Assembly: GCA_040508515.1 (NCBI GenBank)
Contig: JBEVMS010000254.1
Span: 1 to 16,122 of the forward strand
Length of the DNA: 16,122 nt
Direction of reading: 5' to 3'
Origin: JBEVMS01 sp040508515
GTDB taxonomy: Bacteria; Pseudomonadota; Gammaproteobacteria; Xanthomonadales; Rhodanobacteraceae
Position 1 is the first letter of the stretch; every line of letters begins with the position of its first letter. The position numbers and the translations under genes were made by a program. The notes under the pieces were generated by a model. It had not been told where the DNA came from. It worked only from the letters and a program-made list of their open reading frames with translations, and ran no database searches. Positions 6,941 through 14,112 of the stretch are shown piece by piece.

Positions 6941-9900
6941 ATGGCCTATCCCAAATCGCGTCGCCGCCCGCCCCTCCCGCACGCGCTTGCCTGGTTCCTG
7001 CCCGGCTGGATTGCCGTGGCGCTGGCAGCGGCGATCAGCCATCCACTGAGCCTGCTGCCGCTGCTGCTGGCCAATACGCTGACCATGGCCGCGGTCTGCC
7101 ACGCGATCGGCTTTGATCCTGAGCCGCGCTTTTTGCAGACGGTGATGCGCCGTGGCGCCGCGCACCTGGTGATGTTCATCGGCTACAGCGCCATCGTGTT
7201 CGCTCTGGTCGCGTGGCCCATGCTGCTGCTGACTCAGGCCGCCAACGCGCTGCATGGCGCGATTCTGGCGGCAGCGTTGGCGCTGGCCCTGGCCGCGCTG
7301 TGGCGAGTGTGGCCGGCGTTCGGTCTGTTGTTCGTGTGGGACGACGCCTACCCCTCGCCCAATAATGGCTCGTGGATCTTCACCGCCGCGGCACGCAGCA
7401 TCACCTTCGGCCGGCACCTCTCCCGCGAAGAACATGTTTTCACTCATTTCCTGCCGGCCGCGCTGGCGATGCTGGTGCTGGCCTTCGCCGCGGTGGCGCT
7501 GACCGGTCTGTACGGCGTGCTGCCGGCCGAACTTCGCACCATGGCGGTACTGGTCTACGGGATCGTGCTGCTGCCGCTGGCTTGCCTGCTGATCGCCAAC
7601 CGCACCGTACGCGCGCTGCTGTGCGATGGACGAAGCCGCGGGCGCAGGTCGCCGCCGACCATCGGGACCGCCGAGACCTCGCTGCCCGACCCGGTACCGG
7701 TTGTGCGCGCCCCGCTGCCGGTTGCCGTGCTGAGCGAACAGGAGCGCAGCGCCGGCACGCCCGCGCAAGCCGCCGCGCTGCTGGCGGCCACCCGCCAGGG
7801 CGATATCGAGCGCGCGCTGGCGCTGGTGGAAGCCGGTGCCGATCCCAATACCGCCCCGGCGGCGACCGATCGCGACCAACGTCCCGCGCTGATGCTGGCC
7901 GCACTGCTGCCGGATACCCAACTGCTGCGCGCGCTGATCGCCAAAGGCGCCGACGTCAATCGGCGTAGCGGCGGACTGACCCCGCTGCTGGGCGCCACCC
8001 GCGATAGCTGGCATGGCCGCGCCGAGGCGGTGCTGACCCTGCTGTCCAACGGCGCCGACGCACAGCTGGCCGATGCCGAGGGCAATACCGCCCTGCACGG
8101 CGCCGTGCTCAGCGGCGAGCCGACAGTGGCGGCGATGCTGCTGGACGCCGGCGCGCCGATCAATGCCCTCAATCACGCCGGCGCCAGCCCCTTGACCATC
8201 GCCTGCCGCGCGGCCAATTGGCCGCTGGCGCGCTTTCTGCTGGAACGCGGCGCCAAGCCGGCACCGGCCGATGGCGAACCGGCGCTGGTGGCCGCCGCCG
8301 GCATCACCGACGACGATGCGCAAGGCGTCAAGCTGCTGCTCAAATACCGCGCCGCGGTCAATGCGGTGGACCTGCGCCACCGCAGCGCGCTGATGACCGC
8401 CGCCGCCGAAGGCCATGAACAGATCGCCCGCGCCCTGCGCCTCGCCGGCGCCAAGGTCGACCTGACCGACCGTCACGGCAGCACCGCGCTGATGGAAGCG
8501 GCCCGTGCTGGTGCCAGCGGCATCGTGCAACTGCTGGCCGAGGCGCAGGCGCAGGTGCATGCGCGCGACAGCCACGGCCGCGACGCGCTCACCCTGGCCT
8601 GTCAATCGCCGCACGCGCGGGCCGAAACGGTACGCGCACTGCTGGGGCTAGGCGCCGAGCCCAAGACCGTCGGCAGCGACGGACTCAGCGCGCTCGATCA
8701 CGCCGCCGCCGCCGGACGCTGGGATCTGGTCACCTTGCTCGATCCGCAGACTCCGCTGCCGGCCAGCCTGCATCAAGATGCCCTCGCCGAGGGCGCCGAT
8801 ACCCCGTCGCACCTGCTCGATGCGCTGCGTCTGGGCCACTGGGCGGTGGTGTCCACGTTCACCGCGCACGTGCGCGCCTGGCCGCAGGCGCAACTGGCCC
8901 AGCTTTACCTGGAACTGGCCACGCCCGGCCAGCGTCCGGCGCGGCGCTGGCTGCTAGAACATGGCCTGACCGCCGAGGCGCGCCTGCAACCGCCGTTGAT
9001 CGACGACGCCAGCGAGGCGTCGGCCGACAGCGCACCGCGGCATCCCCTAGGACGGCGGCTGTTCGACGCCTTGCTGCCACGCCTGCCAGCCGCCAGCGAG
9101 GCACTGCAGGATCTGCTCCACGCCGGCGCCAGCCCGGCCGGCAGCGGACTTTTGGCGCAGGCCTTGGCCAATCTGCCCGCGCACCATGGCGCCGACGCCC
9201 TGCTGATGCCCTTGCTGGAAGGTGGCGGCGACCTGTTCGGCACCGATCCGCGCGGCCGCACCCCGCTGCAACTGGCGGTGGCCGCCGGCCATCGCACGGT
9301 GGTCGATGCCCTGCTGGCACGCGGCTGCGATCCCAACTGCCGCGACGCCAGCGGCCGCACCCCACTGTTCGCCGCGCTGGCGCATGACGCGCAAGCCCTG
9401 CCGCTGGTGCGCGCGCTGATCGCTCACGGCGCCGATCCAGAGGCCATCGACGGCAAGGGCGAGACCCCGCTGGGCCTGGCGCTGGGACGCAGCGAGATCG
9501 AGCGCTGGCTGGACTGGGGCACCTGGCAGCGCCCCGCACGCCCACTGCACGCCGAAGACCTGCCCGCGGCCGCCGCGGTAGGCGCCGAGGGCGCGGTGAG
9601 CCGCCTGCTGGAACTGGGCTTTGCGGTGGACGCGTGCGATGCGCAGGGCGCAAGCGCCTTGCTGCGCGCTTGCGGCGCCGGGCATCGGGCGATCGCCACG
9701 AGCTTGCTCGACGCCGGCGCCGATCCCACCTTGGCCGCGCACCGTGGCGTGACTCCCCTGGCCGCCGCAGTCAGCGCACGCCGCGAGAGTACCGTCAGCC
9801 TGCTACTGGAGCGCAACGTGGCACCGGACCTTCGCCTGCCGGGCGAAGCCACCGCTTTGATGATCGCCGCCGCCCTGGGGTATCCGGAAATTGTCGAACT

Positions 9901-10429
9901 ACTGCTGACCGCCGGCGCCGACGTCAATGCGCTGGACGCGCGCGGCCACGGCAGTCTGCATGCGGCAGCGCAATTCTGTTTTGAAAGCAGCGATAGCTTG
10001 CGTGCGCGCCGATTGCTGGATGTACTGCTCAAGCGCGGCGCCGACGTCAATCGCGCCGATAGCCTGGGCCAGACACCGCTGCTGCTGCTGCTGGGCGCGC
10101 ATCAGCGCCCCGGCAGCCCTTGCGACGCCACCCATCTGGGCGCACTGGTGCCGGTGCTGCTGGAGGCCGGCGCCCAGCTGACCCACGCCGACCAGCGCGG
10201 GGTGACCGCCCTGCACGCCTGCGCCATGCACGCGCTGCTGTCGCCGGCGCGCGTGCTGCTGGCGCGCGGCGCCGACCGTCACGCTGCCGACGCGTTCGGT
10301 CGCAGCGCCGCCGAGGTGGCGCGCGCGCTCGGCTACATCGATATCGCACACGAACTGACCGCGCGCAGCGGCGCCATCCCCAGCGTCCGGCAGACCTTGC
10401 GCCAGCCGGCGCAGCCTTCGGACGGCTAG
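6941..10429 (+). CDS. Large membrane-anchored ankyrin-repeat protein
   Basis: An 1162-residue protein in two parts. Residues 1-225 form a membrane domain with about six hydrophobic spans (roughly 14-32, 37-56, 75-97, 105-132, 170-194, 200-221), preceded by a basic N-terminus (KSRRRP) and closed by RSRGRRS at 231-237, which by the positive-inside rule suggests both sit in the cytoplasm. Between spans 4 and 5 lies a polar loop (DDAYPSPNNGSW...RHLSREEHVF). From about 275 to 1143 there are roughly twenty ankyrin repeats in two blocks (about 275-607 and 771-1143), with repeated TALM-AA-GH, LL-AGAD-N features. The segment at 608-770 shows only degenerate or no repeats, and another loop near 845-870 interrupts the second block. 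Ankyrin repeats bind protein partners, so this looks like a membrane scaffold or sensor; no enzyme motif is visible. The start lacks a Shine-Dalgarno site. The stop TAG lies in the centre of a 16-base palindrome. Its function is unknown. Confidence 0.9.
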   Translation: MAYPKSRRRPPLPHALAWFLPGWIAVALAAAISHPLSLLPLLLANTLTMAAVCHAIGFDPEPRFLQTVMRRGAAHLVMFIGYSAIVFALVAWPMLLLTQAANALHGAILAAALALALAALWRVWPAFGLLFVWDDAYPSPNNGSWIFTAAARSITFGRHLSREEHVFTHFLPAALAMLVLAFAAVALTGLYGVLPAELRTMAVLVYGIVLLPLACLLIANRTVRALLCDGRSRGRRSPPTIGTAETSLPDPVPVVRAPLPVAVLSEQERSAGTPAQAAALLAATRQGDIERALALVEAGADPNTAPAATDRDQRPALMLAALLPDTQLLRALIAKGADVNRRSGGLTPLLGATRDSWHGRAEAVLTLLSNGADAQLADAEGNTALHGAVLSGEPTVAAMLLDAGAPINALNHAGASPLTIACRAANWPLARFLLERGAKPAPADGEPALVAAAGITDDDAQGVKLLLKYRAAVNAVDLRHRSALMTAAAEGHEQIARALRLAGAKVDLTDRHGSTALMEAARAGASGIVQLLAEAQAQVHARDSHGRDALTLACQSPHARAETVRALLGLGAEPKTVGSDGLSALDHAAAAGRWDLVTLLDPQTPLPASLHQDALAEGADTPSHLLDALRLGHWAVVSTFTAHVRAWPQAQLAQLYLELATPGQRPARRWLLEHGLTAEARLQPPLIDDASEASADSAPRHPLGRRLFDALLPRLPAASEALQDLLHAGASPAGSGLLAQALANLPAHHGADALLMPLLEGGGDLFGTDPRGRTPLQLAVAAGHRTVVDALLARGCDPNCRDASGRTPLFAALAHDAQALPLVRALIAHGADPEAIDGKGETPLGLALGRSEIERWLDWGTWQRPARPLHAEDLPAAAAVGAEGAVSRLLELGFAVDACDAQGASALLRACGAGHRAIATSLLDAGADPTLAAHRGVTPLAAAVSARRESTVSLLLERNVAPDLRLPGEATALMIAAALGYPEIVELLLTAGADVNALDARGHGSLHAAAQFCFESSDSLRARRLLDVLLKRGADVNRADSLGQTPLLLLLGAHQRPGSPCDATHLGALVPVLLEAGAQLTHADQRGVTALHACAMHALLSPARVLLARGADRHAADAFGRSAAEVARALGYIDIAHELTARSGAIPSVRQTLRQPAQPSDG

Positions 10430-10435
10430 CCGTCC
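10420..10435. repeat. 16-base perfect palindrome over the ankyrin stop codon
   Basis: GGACGGCTAGCCGTCC reads the same on both strands and contains the TAG stop in its centre. On the plus strand it is followed by six A, not T, so it is not a canonical intrinsic terminator for the ankyrin gene. It may act as an RNA 3'-end stabiliser. Confidence 0.7.
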
Positions 10436-10496
10436 AAAAAAGGGAATTGGCGCGACCGGAGGCGCGAAACGCCAAGCCGGGCATCCGCCATTCCCT
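10436..10496 (-). terminator. Nested hairpin with U6, probable terminator of the kef-type gene
   Basis: On the minus strand, GGGAATGG pairs with CCAATTCCC (one bulged base), and six T follow immediately. Inside the outer stem are two further stems, CCGG/CCGG (10456-10459 with 10477-10480) and GGCG/CGCC (10461-10464 with 10470-10473, five-base loop). The position suits the end of the minus-strand antiporter transcript, but it lies about 315 bases past that gene's stop, implying a long 3' untranslated region. Confidence 0.5.
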
Positions 10497-10810
10497 GCCC
10501 GCGCCTCCATCACGCCGATCAAGGGCAGCGTGCGTGCCGTCACACCACGGCACGGCGGATATCGTGCGTCAGAGCGACGCGCGTTGCGCCGGCCGCGCGC
10601 ATACCCGGCCGCAAGGGACGGCGAATGACTCGGCGATATTTCAGCGCGCCCGCAGCGCACGCGCCGACCTCATCACGGAACACCCAGCCACTCGCAGGCC
10701 CAGTCACTGACAGGCGTTGACGCCACGCAGGTCACGGCGCGCGCGATGACGGCGCGCGTGGCATCAGACATGCGCCGGACGGCCGAACCAGGGGCCAGCC
10801 GACACCGCGT
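10497..10810. other. Gene-free structured intergenic stretch
   Basis: I see no credible coding frame here on either strand. It holds several short inverted repeats: GTGCCGT-cacacc-ACGGCAC at 10534-10553 and GCGTC-agagc-GACGC at 10566-10580, plus CCGGCC and CGGCCG copies near 10590-10612. None is followed by a T run. If the terminator at 10436-10496 is real, all of this is transcribed as the 3' untranslated region of the minus-strand antiporter gene. Confidence 0.5.
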
Positions 10811-12643
10811 TCAGCTTTGGTCGGGCAGCGGTGTCGCGCTGGGCTTGTCGCGCTCGCGCTCGGTGCGTGGCTCGATATCGGCTTCGAATATGTCCTGCAG
10901 ATCATTTATCGCCTCGCGGGTGCTTTGCACCAGCTTGGTTTCATCGTCGAAGATCAGCGCCTGGGTCTGCAGCAGTTTTTCGTCCTGGCGACGGAAGCGC
11001 TCGACGCGATCGGTGGCCAGCTCCGTGGAAAGCCCAAGCGCCTCAAGCGTTTTGCGGGTCAGCTTGAGGCTGGAATGGAAGGTCTCGCGCACCGGTTCCT
11101 CGATGCCCATATCCATCAGCCGGAACACATGCTGGCGATTGCGCGCGCGCGCGATAATTCGCAGATGCGGAAACTGTTTCTTGACCAGTTGCGCGGTGCG
11201 CAGGCTGGTTTCCGGATCATCCGTGGCCAGCACGAATACTTCGGCCTTGTCGGCGCCGGCGGCGCGCAGCAATTCAGCGCGGGTCGGATCGCCAAAATAG
11301 ACATTCAGCGTGCCAAAGCGGCGCAAGTTATCGACCTGATCAACCGAATGCTCCAGCGCCACGAACGCAATACGCTGCGCCCGCAGCACGCGCGCCACGA
11401 TCTGCCCCATCCGGCCGAAGCCGGCGATGATCACCCGTGGCGGTGCCTGCGGATCGATCCGGTCGTATTCGCGTGGCGGCGTACTTGGCAGCACATTCAC
11501 CAGCCGGGCGGCCAGCAATACCAGCAGCGGCGTCAGCGCCATCGAGACGGTGATTGCCAGCACCAGCGTGTCATGTACCGTCACGTCGACCAGGCCCCGA
11601 TCCTGCGCCAGTTTCAGGGTGACAAAGGCGAATTCGCCGCCGCAGGCCAGCAGCATCGCCAGGCGCAGCGCATCAGCGCGACTCAAGCCGCCCGCCAGCC
11701 CCAGCGGCCACAGCAGCACGCCCTTGAGCGACAACAATCCCAGCACCAAACCAAGAATCAACCACGGCTGGCTGAGCAGCAGCGAGATGTCCATCGACAT
11801 GCCCACGCTGATGAAGAACAAGCCAAGCAACAAACCCTTGAACGGTTCGATGTTCGATTCCAGCTCGTGCCGGTACTCCGAATCGGCCAGCAGCATGCCG
11901 GCCAGGAAAGCGCCCAGCGTGGTCGACACGCCGCCCAGCTCCATCAACCAGGCCGTGCCCATGACCACCAGTAGCGCGGTGGCGGTGGACACCTCCACCG
12001 CGCCGCTGCGCGCGATGAAACGAAAGATCGGACGCAACAGGTAACGGCCGCCGACCACCACCGCCAGGATCACCCCCACGGTGCGCGCGATGCTGAACGG
12101 ATCGACGGCTTGCGTCTGCGCGCTGGTCGCCAGCAGCGGCACGGCGGCGATCAGCGGGATCGCCGCCAGATCCTGAAACAGCAAAATCGCGAATGCCTGA
12201 CGACCGTAGGCCGAGCCCGCTTCCTTGCGTTCGGCCAGAATTTGCAGGCCGAACGCCGTGGAGGACAGCGCCAAGCTGCCGCCAATGATCGCCGCCGCGC
12301 CGGCGCGAAGGCCGAACAAATAACTGGCCAGCAGGCTGATCGCAGCGCCGGCGGTCAGCACCTGCAACAGGCCGGTGCCGAATACCGAGCGGCGCATCAC
12401 CCACAATCGCTGCGGCGACAGTTCCAGGCCGATCACGAACAGCATCAGCACCACGCCGAACTCGGAGATCGTGGTCACCCCCGCCGTGTCGCCGACCAGG
12501 CCCAGCGCCTGCGGCCCAATCACCATACCGGCCAACAGATACCCCAGCACCGCGCCCAGCCGGAATCGCTTGGTCAGCGGCACCGCGATCACCGTGGCCA
12601 GCAAAAACACCACCGCGGTTTGCAGGAAATGATGGTTGTCCAA
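10811..12643 (-). CDS. KefB/KefC-type monovalent cation:proton antiporter with RCK/TrkA-N domain
   Basis: An inner-membrane K+ efflux protein of the CPA2 family. About 12-13 hydrophobic spans occupy residues 5-385, with VIGLELSPQRLW (70-81), LSSTAFGLQ (127-134) and FQDLAAIPLI (156-165, with the key D158). The regulatory loop HELESNIEPFKGLLLGLFFISVGM spans 259-282. A TrkA-N/RCK nucleotide-binding domain starts at GFGRMGQ (408), followed by FGD(P)TR and RARNRQH, and a charged tail. This layout matches E. coli KefC, which is gated by glutathione and its adducts and acidifies the cytoplasm under electrophile stress. The start chosen is TTG with GGGGA six bases upstream (12650-12654). An ATG at 12712 would add 23 unconserved residues and has no ribosome binding site. 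With the TTG start the loop residues fall at the same numbers (262, 264) as in E. coli KefC as I recall them. The normal DIEPFK aspartate is asparagine here (N264). No separate KefF/KefG-like partner gene is in the window. Confidence 0.92.
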   Translation of the reverse strand: MDNHHFLQTAVVFLLATVIAVPLTKRFRLGAVLGYLLAGMVIGPQALGLVGDTAGVTTISEFGVVLMLFVIGLELSPQRLWVMRRSVFGTGLLQVLTAGAAISLLASYLFGLRAGAAAIIGGSLALSSTAFGLQILAERKEAGSAYGRQAFAILLFQDLAAIPLIAAVPLLATSAQTQAVDPFSIARTVGVILAVVVGGRYLLRPIFRFIARSGAVEVSTATALLVVMGTAWLMELGGVSTTLGAFLAGMLLADSEYRHELESNIEPFKGLLLGLFFISVGMSMDISLLLSQPWLILGLVLGLLSLKGVLLWPLGLAGGLSRADALRLAMLLACGGEFAFVTLKLAQDRGLVDVTVHDTLVLAITVSMALTPLLVLLAARLVNVLPSTPPREYDRIDPQAPPRVIIAGFGRMGQIVARVLRAQRIAFVALEHSVDQVDNLRRFGTLNVYFGDPTRAELLRAAGADKAEVFVLATDDPETSLRTAQLVKKQFPHLRIIARARNRQHVFRLMDMGIEEPVRETFHSSLKLTRKTLEALGLSTELATDRVERFRRQDEKLLQTQALIFDDETKLVQSTREAINDLQDIFEADIEPRTERERDKPSATPLPDQS

Positions 12644-12649
12644 ACGCGT

Positions 12650-12654
12650 TCCCC
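12650..12654 (-). promoter_or_regulatory. Ribosome binding site for a TTG start of the kef-type gene
   Basis: GGGGA on the minus strand lies six bases before the TTG at 12643. It supports the TTG start over the longer ATG form at 12712. Confidence 0.45.
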
Positions 12655-12683
12655 AAGACCTGCTCGAATGGATATTCCGCGCC

Positions 12684-12695
12684 CCGGCATGCCGG
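12684..12695. promoter_or_regulatory. 12-base palindrome in the presumed kef-type promoter region
   Basis: CCGGCATGCCGG is a perfect palindrome. It falls just upstream of the weak minus-strand -10 candidate, an operator-like position. In such GC-rich DNA it may also be chance. Confidence 0.25.
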
Positions 12696-12905
12696 CGGCG
12701 CACAGCCTCCATGTATGCGGATAACCGGCCGCGTATGCAAGCACCAGAGACGCCCGACTAACACGCGGGCGCGACGCCCTCTGCATACCGTGCCGCAACG
12801 GCACAGCGGCAAGCCTACCCCTGGCCATGATCACGCCAGGGCAGCTCACCGGCAATGCTCGATGCCGACAGCGCGCATCGATTCACCCGCTCATGCCGGT
12901 GCGCC

Positions 12906-12930
12906 CGTGTGGGCACGGCGCGCCCACACG
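12906..12930 (-). terminator. Hairpin downstream of hemB, possible terminator without U tract
   Basis: CGTGTGGGC and GCCCACACG form a perfect 9-bp stem around a seven-base loop, 49 bases after the hemB stop. No T run follows on the minus strand, so it is either a Rho-assisted end, an mRNA stabiliser or a coincidental repeat. Confidence 0.4.
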
Positions 12931-12978
12931 CATCTCTCGGCAGCGCCCAGCCTGTCCGCGTGCGGTTGCCGAGCGCGC

Positions 12979-13968
12979 TTACTCGCCGCGCAGCCAGCGC
13001 GCCGCGTCCAGCGCAAAATAGGTCAGGATCGCGTCGGCGCCGGCGCGCTTGAAGGCGGTCAAGGTTTCCAGCACCACCGCTTTCTCGTCCAGCCAGCCGT
13101 TGCTGATCGCCGCCTTGAGCATGGCGTACTCGCCGGACACTTGGTAGACGAACGTCGGCGCACCGAAGGTGTCCTTGACCCGCCGCAGTACGTCCAGATA
13201 AGGCAGGCCCGGCTTGACCATCACCGCGTCGGCACCTTCTTGCAGGTCCAGCTCGACCTCGCGCAGCGCTTCGTCGCTGTTACCCACGTCCATCTGGTAG
13301 GTGTGCTTGTTGCCCTTGCCCAGACTGGCCGAGGAACCGACCGCGTCGCGGAACGGGCCGTAGAACGAGGACGCGTACTTGGCGGAATAAGCCAGGATGC
13401 GGGTGTGGATATGCCCGGCGCTTTCCAGCGCGTCGCGGATCGCGCCGATGCGTCCGTCCATCATGTCCGAGGGAGCGACGAAATCCATCCCTGCCTCGGC
13501 CTGCGCCAGCGCCATCTTGATCAGCGCCTCGATGGTCGGCTCGTTCATCACGTAGCCGTCGGCGTCGATCAGGCCGTCCTGGCCGTGGCTGGTGTAGGGG
13601 TCCAGCGCGACGTCGCCGATCAGGCCAAGCTCGGGATATTTCGCCTTCAGCGCACGGGTGGCGCGCTGCATCAGGCCGTCGGGGTTCCAGGCTTCGGCGG
13701 CGTCTTCGGTCTTGGGCGCGTCGCTGATCGGGAACAGCGCCAGCGCTGGAACGCCCAGCCGCACGCATTCGCCGGCCAGTTCCAGCAGCAGGTCGATCGA
13801 CAGCCGCTGCACTCCAGGCATCGAGGGCACATCGACCCGACGCTGCTCGCCTTCGATCACGAAGGCGACCATTATCAGGTCCGACGCCAACAAGCTGTGT
13901 TCGCGCATCAGCGCGCGGGAAAACGCATCGCGGCGCATGCGGCGCATGCGAACGGCGGGATAGCTCAT
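12979..13968 (-). CDS. hemB: Porphobilinogen synthase (delta-aminolevulinic acid dehydratase)
   Basis: HemB condenses two 5-aminolevulinate molecules to porphobilinogen in the cytoplasm, the first common step of haem and other tetrapyrrole synthesis. The 329 residues show the two Schiff-base lysines, K197 in AYSAKYASSFYGPFR and K252 in VMVKPGLPYLD, within a complete TIM-barrel sequence. The metal-site segment reads DVALDPYTSHGQDG (119-132): the zinc-binding cysteines of the E. coli type are replaced by aspartates and alanine, so this is the magnesium-type enzyme seen in Pseudomonas. The N-terminal MRRMRRDAFSRALMREHSL matches the family arm. The ATG at 13968 has GAGGAAGG seven bases upstream (13976-13983). 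It is divergent from the S53 peptidase gene. Confidence 0.97.
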   Translation of the reverse strand: MSYPAVRMRRMRRDAFSRALMREHSLLASDLIMVAFVIEGEQRRVDVPSMPGVQRLSIDLLLELAGECVRLGVPALALFPISDAPKTEDAAEAWNPDGLMQRATRALKAKYPELGLIGDVALDPYTSHGQDGLIDADGYVMNEPTIEALIKMALAQAEAGMDFVAPSDMMDGRIGAIRDALESAGHIHTRILAYSAKYASSFYGPFRDAVGSSASLGKGNKHTYQMDVGNSDEALREVELDLQEGADAVMVKPGLPYLDVLRRVKDTFGAPTFVYQVSGEYAMLKAAISNGWLDEKAVVLETLTAFKRAGADAILTYFALDAARWLRGE

Positions 13969-14000
13969 GGACGTGCCTTCCTCATCGACAATATCCGGTC

Positions 14001-14006
14001 ATTTTA
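14001..14006 (-). promoter_or_regulatory. hemB: Probable -10 box of hemB
   Basis: TAAAAT on the minus strand lies 33 bases before the hemB ATG, giving a leader of about 27 bases that includes the Shine-Dalgarno site. No good -35 hexamer is seen upstream. Confidence 0.4.
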
Positions 14007-14112
14007 GCGCTCGCGGCCGGATTGCCGATCCCCCGCCGGGCACTTTGCCATGCCAAGCGTCCATGCGCTCGCCTTGACCTGCCGATGACACCGCGCACCG
14101 CGCGCTGAACGT

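Larger units (their letters stand above)
12644..12978. other. Gene-free stretch between hemB and the kef-type gene
   Basis: No plausible gene is visible in these 335 bases. They hold a 12-base palindrome CCGGCATGCCGG at 12684-12695, about 40-50 bases before the kef-type start, and a possible minus-strand -10 (GAATAT, near 12672-12677). Nearer hemB lies a strong hairpin at 12906-12930, listed separately. Confidence 0.5.

Noticed and set aside
6902..8614. Long minus-strand open frame (570 residues) opposite the ankyrin gene
   Set aside because: It is low-complexity, Q/R/H/G-rich sequence with no motif, mirroring the codon bias of the ankyrin gene. It would also cover the clear membrane-domain coding.
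7000..10400. Repeated GGCGCCGACG-like motifs as a DNA repeat array
   Set aside because: They are the codons of the recurring G-A-D residues at the ends of ankyrin repeats; the repetition is at protein level.
10420..10441. Palindrome plus A6 as a terminator of the ankyrin gene
   Set aside because: An intrinsic terminator needs T after the stem on the coding strand, but here the tract is A on the plus strand. The T run serves the minus strand.
10497..10810. A small gene, tRNA or CRISPR in the ank/kef gap
   Set aside because: No cloverleaf, no regularly spaced direct repeats and no frame with a ribosome site were found; open frames entering it are tails of shadows.
12715..14007. Plus-strand frame of 430 residues opposite hemB
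   Set aside because: HemB active-site lysines and full length are clear on the minus strand; the plus frame is a compositional shadow.
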